Positions 10,229 through 20,817 of a stretch of 64,000 nt of DNA are shown here, piece after piece. The position numbers and the translations under genes are program-made. Numbering within the stretch: position 1 is the stretch's first letter; every line of letters starts with the position of its first letter. This DNA is from Triticum aestivum (Eukaryota; Streptophyta; Magnoliopsida; Poales; Poaceae), in the NCBI RefSeq assembly GCF_018294505.1, contig NC_057812.1:57267012-57331011 (forward strand), in the 5' to 3' direction. Under the pieces are notes generated by a model. It was not told the origin of the DNA, ran no database searches, and worked only from the letters and a program-made list of their open reading frames with translations.

Positions 10229-11631
10229 GCGCCACCACCACCACCACCACCATGTTGACGGTGCAAGTCAAGGTGCGCCAGCAGCCTTGCAACTAGCACG
10301 CTGTTTGGCATCTACTTCGAGTCTAGTTTTCTTCATGCGGCGGTAATAAATTATATGAAACTAGTAACTACTTTTTTGTTTTTACTGTTATTGGCATTAA
10401 TGCATCGTGTATATATCATTTTGCTTTTTGTACACAGATCATCCCATGCAATGTGGGGTCAGAATTCAACAATCTGGCTGGAGACTCTGTGACCTTTGAG
10501 GCTCCTGGGGGCCCCTACACTATGGAGATTGAGAAAGGACGAAAGATGACACGGGTGGGAGGAGATGGATGAGTCCATTTCATCGACCACATGCGTATCA
10601 CCGGTGGTGAGTTGATCAGCTTCTCCTTCAGAGCTGAAAGACCCAAGATGGCTGTGATTTATGTCAACAAAGCAAAAGATTATGAGGATGACGAGGATGA
10701 TGACGACCCACTCGGTGATGCCTTCATAGCTCAAAGAATGAAGTTGAGCGAGGAGGAGGTGTGCAACCTATGGGGCATCATTCCGCCACGTGCTGACTTC
10801 GTCGGGGTGCCATTCCTGACCCGCCTGACAAGTACCATGGTTGATCGGCATATCATGGTATGTTGCATTTACTGTAGTTTTTAGAGTAATTTGATGACAT
10901 GCTTTATTGTTATACTTAGTTTAGAGTCCGATGATATATATGCTTAGTGAATCTTATATGCTTTATTCTTATACTTAGTGTAGAGTCTGATGATATATAT
11001 GCTTAGTCAATCTTGTATGCTTAGTGAATCTTATATGCTTAGTGAATCTTATATGCTTTATTGTTATACTTAGTGTAGAGTCCGATGATATATATGCTTA
11101 ATGAATATTATATGCTTTATTGTTATACTTAGTATAGAGTTCGATGATATATATGCTTAGTCAATCTTATATGCTTAGTGAATCTTATATGCTTAGTGAA
11201 TCTTATATGCTTTATTGTTATACTTAGTGTAGAGTCTGATGATATATATGCTTAGTGAATCTTATATGCTTAGTGAATCTTATGTGCTTAGTGAATCTTA
11301 TATGCTTTATTGTTATACTTAGTATAGAATGTGTGAGGCTACTTATTAATTGATATGTTTTTCTTATTCAGAAATTGCCAAAGAGCCTATCTGAGAGTTG
11401 TGGATCAAGCCTGATGAAGAAGGCTCTGCTGGAATACGCCTTACCGCAAGGTGCTCCGTCACCACTTGTGTGTATGGTGTGGACACAGACGATCGCACAC
11501 ACTTCAACTCGGTTGGGTGGAAGAGCTTCCTTGTCGGCAAGAATCTTCATGTTGGACAGGCAATCCTAATTACTATCAGGAACACCCACCGCCCAGGCTT
11601 GAGGATGATGGTCGTCATCGACATCATCTAG
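10229..11631 (+). pseudogene. Captured B3 DNA-binding domain gene (REM-like), three exons, broken
   Basis: B3 proteins are plant nuclear transcription factors. The exon before 10343 ends with FGIYFESSFLHAA. Intron 10343-10437 has GT...AG ends. Exon 10438-10857 encodes IPCNVGSEFNNLAGDSVTFE and then GELISFSFRAERPKMAVIYV, the beta-barrel pattern of a B3 domain, followed by an acidic run. Intron 10858-11371 is also GT...AG. The last exon (11372-11631) encodes KLPKSLSESC, VGWKSFLVGKNLHVGQAILI and MMVVIDII, the end of a second B3 domain. Defects: TGA at 10570-10572 where the family has Trp, a frameshift near 11400 in the last exon, and stops in the first exon. It is likely a two-B3 gene fragment acquired by the transposon. 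Reproductive-meristem-type function is family knowledge only. Confidence 0.7.
10858..11371 (+). repeat. Tandem repeats within the second intron of the captured B3 gene
   Basis: The intron is built from repeated blocks of TATATATGCTTAGTGAATCT and ATATGCTTTATTGTTATACT with TAGAGTCCGATGA-type spacers, in about six irregular copies between 10890 and 11325. Donor GTATGTTG and acceptor TTCTTATTCAG are intact. The repeats presumably expanded by replication slippage or unequal exchange. Confidence 0.7.
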
Positions 11632-13214
11632 AACTTCATATGCATGCGTGTGGCTATTGAACCATATATATGCTATTATGACTACCTAGTGGACTTATCA
11701 ACTATGATGTATCCATGCATTGTTGACTACTATATGAGTTTGTGAGATTGTGTGGTTATATTAAATGTGGTACTGTCGTTAATGTTTGTGAGATGGTTCT
11801 GTGAACTTAGTTTATTTGCACTAGACTTGTCTTGATTTCCATGAATATTGCACCTGACTGCTTTTTTATATTTTTTATTTCCATTTGCCTAGTTGTAGCG
11901 TGGGGAGAAAATAAGGCGCTACTACTACGTGATGATAGTAGTAGCATTGGTGGAGAAATCGGCACTACTAATAAGTACTTTAGCTGCAGCGCTTGTTTAG
12001 AAACGCGCTACTGTAAATAATAGTTGTAGCGCCCTAGCAGTAGCGCGGGTGCCCGCGCTACTGGTATGTAAAAAACCAGCGCCACTAGTAAGCTTTTCTC
12101 TAGTAGTGATTGGATTACCTCGGGTGCCCACAAGCAATCCACCCAGATGTGTGTTAAAGTATCCACCTTAAATAAATTCTTAGTTCATAATAATACTCAC
12201 AACTGTCATGAATCACTCAAACCAAGCCATGTATATGAGCATAACATAGCAGTGTAGGCATAACATAGAAGTAACTCCCAGCGTTTGAATAAAAAGGGCA
12301 ATAGGTACTACCTCAACAACCACTTCCCAATACCCACATGTTAAACAGATCCTACTCATGTAATGTTTGAGGGTTTAAGTAATGCATAAAAACTGGGTAA
12401 TAAAGGAGTATGATCAAAGTGTTACTTGCCTTGCTAATGATCTGAAAACCCTAGTGACTCGTAGTAGCACGCTTCGCACTCCGAAAACTCTATCGCAAAC
12501 AAACAATAACATACAAAAGCACTCAAGCAATAGAGGCAAGGGTAAAACTCAAGAGAAAAGATCCAAATCGAAAGTACAAGAGAAGAGCTTCGATTTGCAA
12601 AAAGGATCAATCAAAGCGGAGTTACGAAACTCATACTACGAGCAAAAGAAGTTCAATTTCAAATCTGCTTGCAATCAAATTTTAAATTGTCAAAATGATC
12701 TTCAAGTTGATTAACTGGAAAGAGCGGGTCGAGAAGAAGATTTTGGCATTGGTTTCACTAGATTTGGATGAGCGAGCAAAAAGTTGCGAGCGTTTGAAGA
12801 TCAGGGGCTAATCCGCGATAAAAATAATCGTTGATAGGTCCCTGGCCAAAAATAAAATAAAAAAAAAGACTATCGAACGAATGTTCGCTATCAGGGACAA
12901 ACCGGGCGAATGTGTTCTCTAGCGGAGATGTTCGAGGGAACGTTCGCTAAAAAGCGAAACTGAAGAAAACCTGATCTAACCGATCCAAAATGAAAACTAA
13001 AAAAACCGGGGTGTCGGTGGCGGTTTTTACCGGTTCTTCGAGAAAAACCGAGACGACGGCGGCGAGGCGAGATCCACCGAGTCCGACGGCTCCGACGGCG
13101 GTGACCAACGGCGGGGCAGGACGGAGGCAACGGCAGGCGGCGGCGGTGCCGACAGCGGTGGTGCGGGCTACGGCGACGGGGCGATGTGGGGACGAGGGGG
13201 CGAGGGTGGCGGCG

Positions 13215-13222
13215 TATATAAA
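13215..13222 (-). promoter_or_regulatory. TATA box, 3' LTR of chromovirus G
   Basis: On the minus strand the GC-rich promoter zone contains CTTTATATACGCCGCC. The same element is in the partner LTR. It is the only strong TATA-like site in this GC-rich part, so it probably sets the retrotransposon RNA start some 30 bases downstream (toward lower coordinates). Confidence 0.5.
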
Positions 13223-13875
13223 GGGCCAGGGGGAGTCTGACTTGGTGGAGGGGCCAAGCGGCAGCGGCGGGCGGCTCCCGGACTCCTTCCGGAGTCTGTC
13301 TCGGGCGCGACTCAGCGTGGGGAAGGCAGCGCGTTGGTGGGCTGTGGCCTGCTCGGCTGGGCCTTCGGCCTAGTCGGGCGGGAATTTTTTTTGAAAAAGA
13401 AATTCCACCCGAATAAATCCTAATAAAATATTAAAAATACTAAAAATGCCAAAAATAATTTTCACTGTCTAAATAAAATATTTAGAACAAAGTGAACATT
13501 TTTCTGGCCTAAAATGCAATTTTCAAAAATGCATATTTTTCTAATTCAAATAAAATCTCAACTAAAATCCAAATAAAATATTTATTTTATTTCAATTTTT
13601 CCCTCCAATATTCCTCTCTTTTTGAAGAAGTCATATTATCTTCGCTCTTTTAATTTAAATTTTGGAAATAATTGGAGAGAAAAATATTAAAACCAAATTG
13701 ATCCTCTTTTCAAGTTTGAGAAAAATTCAAATATGAAAATAAATGAAATCCCAACTCTCTCCTTGGGTCCTTGAGTTGCTTAAGATTTCTAGGATCACAA
13801 CCAAAATGAAAATAAAATATGTTATGCATATGATGACCAATGTATAACATCCAAATTGAAAATTGTAATGTTACA

Positions 13876-14749
13876 AACCTACGCGCCTTAAGATGAATCT
13901 CGCCCTCAAGATTCGGGTTGGCTAGAAAATAGGTGTAGGCGGTCTTTCCGTAGGTCTTCCTCTCGCTCCTAGGTGGCTTCATCCTCGGTATGGTGGCTCC
14001 ACTGAACTTTGTAAAACTTGATAACCTTGCTGCGTGTAACTCAGTTGGCAAAGTCGAGGATCTTGACGGGTTTCTCTTCATAGGTCAGATCACTCTCCAA
14101 CTGAATTGCTTCCAGGGGCACTGTATGTCTCAGAGGAATATCGGCCATCTCAGCATGTCACTTCTTCGGCTGGGAAACGTGAAACACGTCGTGAACTCTT
14201 GACAATCCTTCGAGTAACTCCAACTTGTAGGCAACTTCTCCCATACGTTCCAGAACTCGGTACGGTCCTACAAATCTCAGGGCTAACTTTCCTTTAACTC
14301 CAAATCGTTTAACTCCTTGGAGTGGTGACACACGAAGATATGCTCTGTATCCAATTTCATAGACTACCTCCTTGCGTTTAGTATCGGCATAACTCTTCTG
14401 CCTGGACTGAGCTACCTTCAGTCTATCTCGAATAAACTTAACCTTCTCTTCAGACTCTTTGATCAGATCTGGTCCAAAAAACTAACGGTCTCCAACTTCA
14501 TCACACATTAACGGTCCTGCATCTCCTTCCATACAAGGCTTCGAAAGGTGCCATGTTCAAACTAGCCTGATAACTATTGTTGTATGAGAACTCTATGTAA
14601 GGCAAATTGTCATCCCAACTAGATCCATAATCTAGCACACAAGCTCTCAACATGTCCTCTAGAATCTGATTGACGCTCTCTGTCTCTCCATCTGCCTGCG
14701 GATGAAAGGTTGTACTGAACTCTAGCCTAGCACCAAAAGTCTGGTGCAG
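13876..14749 (-). pseudogene. Integrase C-terminus and degenerate chromodomain, chromovirus G
   Basis: The minus strand has no long open frame, but pieces are readable. Around 13970-14090 it encodes LTYEEKPVKILDFAN, VTRSKVIKFYKVQWSHH and TEDEAT, each separated by single stops. This matches the chromodomain that chromoviruses use to guide integration to heterochromatin (aromatic and W-S/T-H-H...EATWE pattern). Upstream (14150-14750) are fragments of the integrase C-terminal region. Stops at CAG- and TGG-like codons point to decay by transitions. Confidence 0.6.
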
Positions 14750-15282
14750 CTAATTCCAAAACTTCGAGGTAAACTGTGTCCCTCTATCTGATACGATGGT
14801 CATCAGAACTCCATGCAGACATACGATCCTGGTCGTATATATCTTGGCCAACTTCGCGCTTGTATATGTGGTTTTCACTGGGATAAAGTGAGCTACCTTG
14901 GTCAAGCGACCAACTACTACCCAGATTGAGTCATATCCCGATCGGGTCCTGGGTAATCCGGTGATGAAATCCACTTCGATTTGGGTATCGACAAAGGTTG
15001 AAGCAATCCTGCTGGCTTTTGATGTTCTACCTTCACTCTCTGACATACATCACATACTGCTACATACTCGGCAATATCTTTCTTCATACCTGTCCACCAG
15101 AAACGCTCCTTCAAATCCAAATACATCTTGGTGTTTCTGGGGTGAATCGAGTATGGCGAGTCATGAGCTTCCTGAAGTATTAACTTCCTGATCTCCGCAT
15201 TATCGGGCACATATATACGATTCTCAAACCATAAAGTCTCGTGCTCATCCTCACGGAAACCCTTGGCTTTTCCCTTGTTCAT
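14750..15282 (-). pseudogene. Integrase of chromovirus G (zinc-binding and catalytic core parts)
   Basis: Frame 14917-15282 holds the HHCC zinc-binding module: AHDSPYSIHPRNTKMYLDLK then WWTGMKKDIAEYVAVCDVCQ. Frame 14750-15046 continues with VDFITGLPRTRSGYDSIWVV, LTKVAHFIPV and SDRGTQFTSKFWN, carrying two of the catalytic acidic residues. One frameshift lies near 14980-15000, where the frames overlap. The C-terminal part continues degenerate below 14750. Integrase inserts the cDNA into chromosomal DNA. Confidence 0.8.
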
Positions 15283-15327
15283 CTTCTCCTTTATCTCAGT
15301 GATTTCCTTATCATCCTTCTAAGCTTC

Positions 15328-16038
15328 TCAGATCTTTCCCAATAACGTAGACTGAACCTCCATTGCTACAACAAAACCTCTTGGAAATATCTCCAAACGA
15401 AGATCCTTGAGATTGTCAACTAACTCCTGCGGTAATCCACCGCTTACGAGGGTATTGGCATAACTCTTGTGGCTCAAAGCATCTGCTACGACATTGGCCT
15501 TCCTTGGAGGATAATGCAACTTCATATCATAATCCTTTATGAGCTCCAACCATCTCCTCTACCTGAGATTCAACTCCTTCTGCGTGAAAATGTACTTCAA
15601 TCTCTTGTGATCCGTGTACACATCACATCTGTTTCCCATCAGAAAATGTCTCCAGGTCTTAAGCGCATGCACTACAGCTGCTAACTCCAAATCATGGGTG
15701 GCATAATTCAACTCATGAGGTCGAAGCTGTTGTGAGGCATATGAAACAACTCTTCCGTCTTGCATAAGTACACCTCCATGTCCTAAGCGAGAAGCATTGC
15801 AATACAATTGGAAATACTTGCATATATCCAGAAGAATCAGCACTGGGGCTGTAACAAAACCTTTCTTCAACTCCTGAAAACTGGCCTCACAATCTTCAGT
15901 CAATTTGAACTTGGTGTCCTTCTTCAACAACTCGGTCATGGGTTTCGTAATCTTGGAGAAATTCTCAATGAACCTCCTGTAATATCCTGCGAGTCCGAGG
16001 AAACTGCGGTCTCTCCAACTTAGGTGGGTGCCAGCCAC
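15328..16038 (-). pseudogene. RNase H domain region, chromovirus G
   Basis: Frame 15559-16038 begins with the RT-RNase H connection ([19 protein letters not shown]) and includes [40 protein letters not shown] and [18 protein letters not shown], the standard gypsy RNase H motifs. The first catalytic residue reads N where most copies have D (YCNAS for YCDAS). Frame 15328-15549 continues with [21 protein letters not shown] stop separates the two. Confidence 0.8.
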
Positions 16039-16458
16039 TCAGTGATTGACCGAACCATGGTGGGGTCCACTGCTATACCTTCTCCTAATATAACATGTCC
16101 AAGAAATCCAACTTCCTTCAACCAAAACTCACACTTGCTAAACTTGGCATACAACTGATGTTCCCTGAGCTTCTCGAGAACTAAGCGCAAGTGTTCCTTG
16201 TGTTCCTCTTCATTCTCCGAGTACACCAAAATATCATCAATGAACACCACTACAAACTTATCCAAGAACTCCATGAGCACCTTGTTCATCAAGCTCATAA
16301 AATAGGCAGGGGCATTAGTTAGTCCAAATGACATGATCGTGTACTCATATAGCCCGTACCTTGTGGTAAAAGTTGTCTTAGGTATATCCTGTTCTCGGAT
16401 CTTCAACTGGTGGTATCCTGATCGCAGATCGATCTTGGAGAATACTTTAGCTCCTTAC
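16020..16458 (-). pseudogene. Reverse transcriptase C-terminal half, chromovirus G
   Basis: The frame opens after a TAA stop at 16456-16458, which lies where related elements have Gln. It encodes [40 protein letters not shown] and the catalytic [12 protein letters not shown]. It is followed by the thumb-like segment ending ITEWLAPT. Without the TAA it would join the gag-PR-RT frame above. Confidence 0.85.
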
Positions 16459-17977
16459 AGCTGGTCAAATAGTTCATTGATCATCGGTAGTGGGTACTTG
16501 TTCTTGATCGTTAGTTCATTCAAGGCTCGATAATCAACAACCATTCTCAAAGATCCATCATTCTTCTCAACTAAGAGCACTGGGGCTCCCCACGGTGATG
16601 AACTTGGTCGGATGTAACCTTTATCCAATAACTCCTTAATCTGCTTCCTAATTTCCTCTACATCATTTGTGGGCATCCGATACGGTCTCTTCGATATTGG
16701 TCCAGTGCCTGGCAACAACTTAATAAAAAATTCTATGTCTCGATCTGGCGGCATGCCTGGTAGTTCCTCTGGAAAAACATCTGGGTAATCCTTCACAATA
16801 GGCACTTCCGAGAGAGAATTTACTTGGGTCCTCCTTGGCGCATGCCTAGACACATACTTGATCCTTTTTCCCTCCAAGGTGGTGAGTAAAATTGACTTAC
16901 TAGCACAATCAATGTTTTCTCCATACTTCGATAACCAATCCATGCCTAATATTATATCGAATCCTTGTGACTCCAAAATTATTAGGTCCGCGGGGAAAAC
17001 ATGGCTACCTATGGTCAAGGGTAACTGATCACACCATCGGCTGGCCATATACTCTGCTCCTGGCAAGCTTACTAACATGGGTGACCTAAGGGCTAAGGTT
17101 GGTAACTTAAACTTGTCCACAAACCTCCTTGATATGTATGAATGCAATGCACCAATGTCAAAAAGAAAGAGTGTGGTAAATGACTTAATCAAAAACTTAC
17201 CGATCACTGCGTCAGGCTGATCTTCAACCTCCTCTATGTTGATGTGGTTTACCTGACCTCTGGTGAAGGGATTGGGCTTCTTTCCAGAGTTTCCATTTCC
17301 ATTGTCATTCTTCAGCTCAGAACAATCGTTGGCGTAGTGCCCAGTCTTCCCGCACTTGTAACAGGTAACATGACTCAGGTCCTTCTTGGCGGGCGTTGCT
17401 GGGTTGGGACGGTTCTGGTTGCTGCTTGCTCCATTCCCGTTTCCATTCTTAGGCCCACTGTGGTTATGTGAGCTTCCTCCATTGTGGGTATGGCCTCTAT
17501 GGTTATGGGTGTAACCTCCAGAGATAGGGGTAAAGCGTGGCTTCTGCTGAGCTCCAGAATTATACTTCCCCTGTCCATACTTCCGTTTGCGGCTCTCTAT
17601 CTGTTGCTGTTTGCTTTCAATCATAAGGGCTCGGTCTACCAACTCCTGGTAGTTACTGAATGTTGCCACCATCAACTGCATACTCATCTCATCATTCAAC
17701 CCTTCCGTAAACTTCTCCTGCTTCACGGCATCTATGGCCACATCATCTGGGGCATAACGGGATAACTTGCTAAACTCATCCATGTACTGCCCCACAGTAT
17801 GATTTCCCTGGCGTAAGTTGCGAAACTCACGCTTCTTCATATTCATTGATCTTGTAGAGACATGGCTATGCGGAAAGCTTGCTGAAACTGATCCCATGTG
17901 ACATTGGCTATGGGAAAAGTGGCTCTGTAATTCTCCCACCATGAGGCTGTGGGTCCATCTAGTTGGTGTGCGGCAAA
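16459..17977 (-). pseudogene. gag C-terminus, zinc knuckle, protease and RT N-terminus, chromovirus G
   Basis: One open minus frame covers most of the polyprotein. It contains the gag stretch [20 protein letters not shown], a CCHC zinc knuckle [14 protein letters not shown] near 17330-17375, a protease motif [20 protein letters not shown], and RT N-terminal motifs [20 protein letters not shown] and [20 protein letters not shown]. The protease site D-I-G-A is close to the usual D-S/T-G-A. The part of the open frame above 17977 is CACTA sequence, not gag. Gag continues on the far side of the CACTA insertion (19504 on), where the joined frame resumes. Confidence 0.85.
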
Positions 17978-18699
17978 CACTAGTAGAAAAAGGGTCAAAT
18001 GTGAAGCACATTAGTGCCGGTTCGAACGTATTTGCATTAATGCCGGTTCGTGTTGAACCTTTAGTACCGGTTCGTGGCACGAACCAGTACTAAAGGGGTG
18101 GTGGCAGGCTGGCGTCAGGCCGGGGCCCCATGATCACCTTTAGTACCGGTTCGTGGCACGAACCGGTACTAAAGGTCTAACCTTTAGTACCGATTTGTGC
18201 CATGAACCGGTACTAACGGGGTCTGACCTATAGTACTGGTTGGAGACACAAACCGGCACTATAGGGCAATTTTCAAACTTGAAAAAATCATAACTAAATC
18301 ATCCTAATTCAGAAAAATACATATAATATACCAGTTTTCCGTTTCGACATTTTTTTAAAATCATAAAATTCCAAAGGGAAAATAGAGTTTTTGGGCGTTT
18401 TAGACGTTTTTGGACGTTTTTAGCTTTTAGTGCTAGGGTTTAGATTTCAGCATTTAGGGTTAGGTTTTATGGTCTAAATCCTTAGTTTTTACTGTTTAGC
18501 ATAGAGTTTCCGACGTTTTAAGTCTCGGGTTTAGGGTTTAGGACAATTTTTGAAATAACAAATTGTAAAAGGAAAAAAAAAGATATGCTCTAATTTATGT
18601 TTTTTTTAATTTTGGTTAAATCTTGTCAAACCGGTCGAACAACTGATTCGAGAAATATAGAGTGTTACTAAATAATTACGCAATAATATTAGTGTTACT

Positions 18700-18960
18700 A
18701 AATAAGTATCTTAGTTTTTTTGAATTTTGTTCAAATCTGGTCAAACTATGGTCAAACTATGGTCAAACTATGGTCAAACTACTTATTCAAGAAATATTAG
18801 TGTTACTACATAATTATTCAAGAATATTAGTGTTACTAAATAATTATTTCAATTTTTTGAATTTTGGTCAAATCTGGTAAAACTATGGTCAAACTGTTGT
18901 CAAACTATGGTCAAACTTATTCAAGAAATATTAGCGTTACTAAATAATTACTGTTTTTCT
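18700..18960 (+). repeat. Short tandem repeats inside the small CACTA element
   Basis: Copies of CAAACTATGGT (four in a row near 18740-18782) alternate with ATTAGTGTTACTAAATAATT and TTGAATTTTGGTCAAATCTG blocks repeated two to three times. These are irregular slippage-type repeats with no coding potential; the open frame at 18662-18880 is spurious. Confidence 0.6.
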
Positions 18961-19092
18961 AGAATAATAGTTTCAAACTCAAACGGTGAAATGTGTGACT
19001 TCATGCTCAAGCTAAACTCCTGAGGGGTTAATAGGATTGACATCTTACAATTGTCAAGAAAACAACAAGTGCGGACTCGGAAACGAAGGAGA

Positions 19093-19160
19093 ATAGAACC
19101 TGAAAGTTAAGCGTGCTCGGGCTGGAGTAGTGAGAGGGATGGGTGACCGGTCGGGAAGTT
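19093..19160 (+). ncRNA. 5S rRNA-derived segment with pol III internal promoter boxes
   Basis: The stretch reads AGAACCTGAAAGTTAAGCGT at 19095, then GCTCGGGCTGGAGTAGT, then GGGATGGGTGACC (19136-19148) and CGGGAAGTT. Plant 5S rRNA has AGAACTCCGAAGTTAAGCGT, GCTTGGGCGAGAGTAGT, AGGATGGGTGACC and TGGGAAGT in the same order and spacing. The box A and box C parts of the internal control region are largely preserved, while the 5' half of 5S rRNA is absent or unrecognisable. It is therefore a partial 5S-like sequence, not a functional rRNA gene. Pol III activity is possible but unproven. Confidence 0.65.
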
Positions 19161-19503
19161 AGATGATTTGGAATGAGTGATCCACACTTGAAAAGTTAAG
19201 AGAGGTGATTAGAGACTAAATCATCAAATAATTCAGAAAAATTAAAAATAAAAAAAATCAAATTTTTTTTCCAGAATTTTCAATTTTTTTTTCAAAAAAA
19301 ACCTTTAGTACACCAACCGGTACTAAAGGTCCCCCGTACCAGGGCGCGAGGTCACGCCATGTGGTGGCACTTTAGCACCGGTTTGTGTCGAACCGGTACT
19401 AAAGGGGGGGGGGCTTTAGTGCCGAAACGTTAGTGCCGGTTCCATAACCGGCACTAAAGGCCCTTACAAACCGGTACTAATGGTCCGTTTTCTACTAGTG
19501 AAA

Positions 19504-19990
19504 TCGCACCTTCTCAGCATCTGTGCAACCTGTGGTGGTCAGCTCCCTTCCAATCCTACGGAGCCAGTCATCAGCAACAATCGGCTCGGTGCTACTGGAA
19601 AACACCAGCAGATTCAACCTCAAAAAACGGGCTAAGTTGTCAACCGGTGGTGGTGGAGGTGGGTTGTTGTCATTTTGTTGTTGTTGCCTTGGTTCTGGAC
19701 TAGTAGCCGCATCAAGGCATTCTGCTGCTGGATCAACTGGGTGAGCTCTGGTGGAAAGACAAATCAGGGATCACATCTTGAAGGCATCTGATAGGTTTAG
19801 AGGGGAGATATTAGAATAGAGTGAGGTCTAAGGAGAAAATCACTACCCATATGCACATGAGACAAACGCACATTCATAAACACCACTCAATTCAAACAAG
19901 GGCATGCAATCGATCTAGCTACCCTTATAAAATACTCAGACTACTACTATATACATGGGGGCATACTACTAATAATATGGTGGTCAACTA
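19504..19990 (-). pseudogene. gag N-terminal part of chromovirus G
   Basis: On the minus strand, downstream of ORF0, the reading includes a Gln/Asn-rich segment, a proline run PPPPPPVDNLARFLRLN, then EPIVADDWLRRIGRELTTTG and the junction with the CACTA insertion. This is typical of the start of the gag capsid in Tekay/Del elements. The frame has stops near its beginning, and its ATG is not clear. Confidence 0.65.
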
Positions 19991-19991
19991 G

Positions 19992-20711
19992 AAATTTTGA
20001 TCCGAAGAAGACTCCATGATATCTGCTCCAGCTTCGTCTTCATAGTCATTATCACTATCAGGGCCGGAGTCAGTGTCGTCGATGATGATGTAGTCTTCAG
20101 GGTGGTCATCACCTCCTGGCGCAGGGTCTCCCATGAATATTCCAAGTTTCTTCTTCAGATCTTCGTTCTTCTCCCAGTAGTACTACAATTTCCTCTTCAT
20201 ATCCATCACATGTAGACTTGAGTTCCTCTTCTAGCTCCATGTTCCTAGTCATCACCTTCTTCAGGTCTATCTTGCTGGCGCACATCTAGTTCTCCTGTCG
20301 ACGAATGTGTTAGTTTAACTCTTGGATGTAGGCTGCAATAGACTTGTCCCTCCTGGTGCTGATCATCTCCTATTGCTCATCTCGGCCTATGCATATCTGG
20401 CAGATGGTGTCTTTAAGATCCTGGTGGTAAACTTCACTGATGCGTCCAATGGTGATGTGAGCTGCCATGCTCTTTCCTAGACTCCAGGTTGGTGCATCAA
20501 AGGAAAACTCTATGGGCTCAGTAACTAGTGTGAATGTCCTTCCTAGAGCATGTACTGGAATGGTCCAACGCTCTTCTTCCGATATAGTGGTGGTGTAGGT
20601 CTCGGTGAAGCTTGGTATTCCGATGTTCAGGTATCTAGTGGCCTCCTTCAAGTGTCGTCCAGAAGGGGTGTCTTCATCCGGTTGAGCAAACTCATTCTTT
20701 GAATCTGCCAT
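19992..20711 (-). pseudogene. Extra 5' ORF (ORF0) of chromovirus G, unknown function
   Basis: The frame starts MADSKNEFAQPDEDTPSGRH at 20711, about 90 bases inside the PBS. It runs open to 20370 and continues, after stops and frameshifts, through a charged segment (KIDLKKVMTRNMELEEELKS) and an acidic tail (PEDYIIIDDTDSGPDSDNDY) ending near 19992. The middle is predicted coiled coil by its heptad pattern. I recognise no domain. It lies between PBS and gag, where most chromoviruses have only a leader. Confidence 0.55.
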
Positions 20712-20802
20712 CTATAGAGTGGAAAGTGGAGAAGAGTCAGAAATGAGTAGAGAAGAATGACCTAAGGCTTATCTTAGTGGTCACGTCCTACAGTCAGCGT
20801 GT

Positions 20803-20814
20803 GCTCTGATACCA
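20803..20814 (-). promoter_or_regulatory. Primer binding site, initiator tRNA-Met type, chromovirus G
   Basis: On the minus strand this reads TGGTATCAGAGC, exactly the standard plant retrotransposon PBS for initiator tRNA-Met. It lies three bases from the LTR end at 20818 and confirms minus orientation and that boundary. Confidence 0.9.
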
Positions 20815-20817
20815 TCT

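Larger units (their letters stand above)
8911..12108. mobile_element. Non-autonomous CACTA transposon carrying a B3-domain gene fragment
   Basis: It begins CACTACTAGGAAAA and ends TTTTCTCTAGTAGTG, so the ends are inverted CACTA repeats. The 3-bp target duplication ATT is at 8908-8910 and 12109-12111. The other LTR of G reads straight through this point (GGACAACACTAGATTACC), confirming the empty site. Subterminal copies of GTAGCGC/GCGCTAC occur on both sides (8948-9050 and 11898-12065). No transposase is present. The interior contains a host-derived gene with introns (10229-11631) and a GC-rich 5' segment (about 9060-9260). Confidence 0.92.
7935..13875 (-). repeat. 3' LTR of chromovirus G (interrupted by a CACTA element)
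   Basis: Without the insertion at 8911-12108 the LTR is about 2.74 kb, matching the right LTR. In the sense direction it starts TGTAACATTACAATTTTC at 13875 and ends near GGTCGGATCGC. The outer terminus has mutated from the expected TGTGGTGATCC. Open frames at 8556-8762 and 12382-12714 recur in the other LTR only because the LTRs are copies. A GC-rich promoter zone with TATA box lies near 13000-13330. Confidence 0.85.
17978..19500. mobile_element. Small non-autonomous CACTA transposon with TTTAGTACCGGTT motifs
   Basis: The ends are CACTAGTAGAAAA and TTTTCTACTAGTG. The target duplication is AAA at 17975-17977 and 19501-19503. Removing the element plus one AAA restores a gag frame reading [19 protein letters not shown]. 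Subterminal arrays of TTTAGTACCGGTTCGTG and its complement lie at 18030-18260 and 19300-19490. It encodes no transposase. The interior has TGGTCAAAC repeats and a 5S rRNA-like segment. Confidence 0.92.

Noticed and set aside
19093..19160. Functional 5S rRNA gene
   Set aside because: Only the 3' half is recognisable, with substitutions and no T-run terminator at the right place; treated as a 5S-derived segment.
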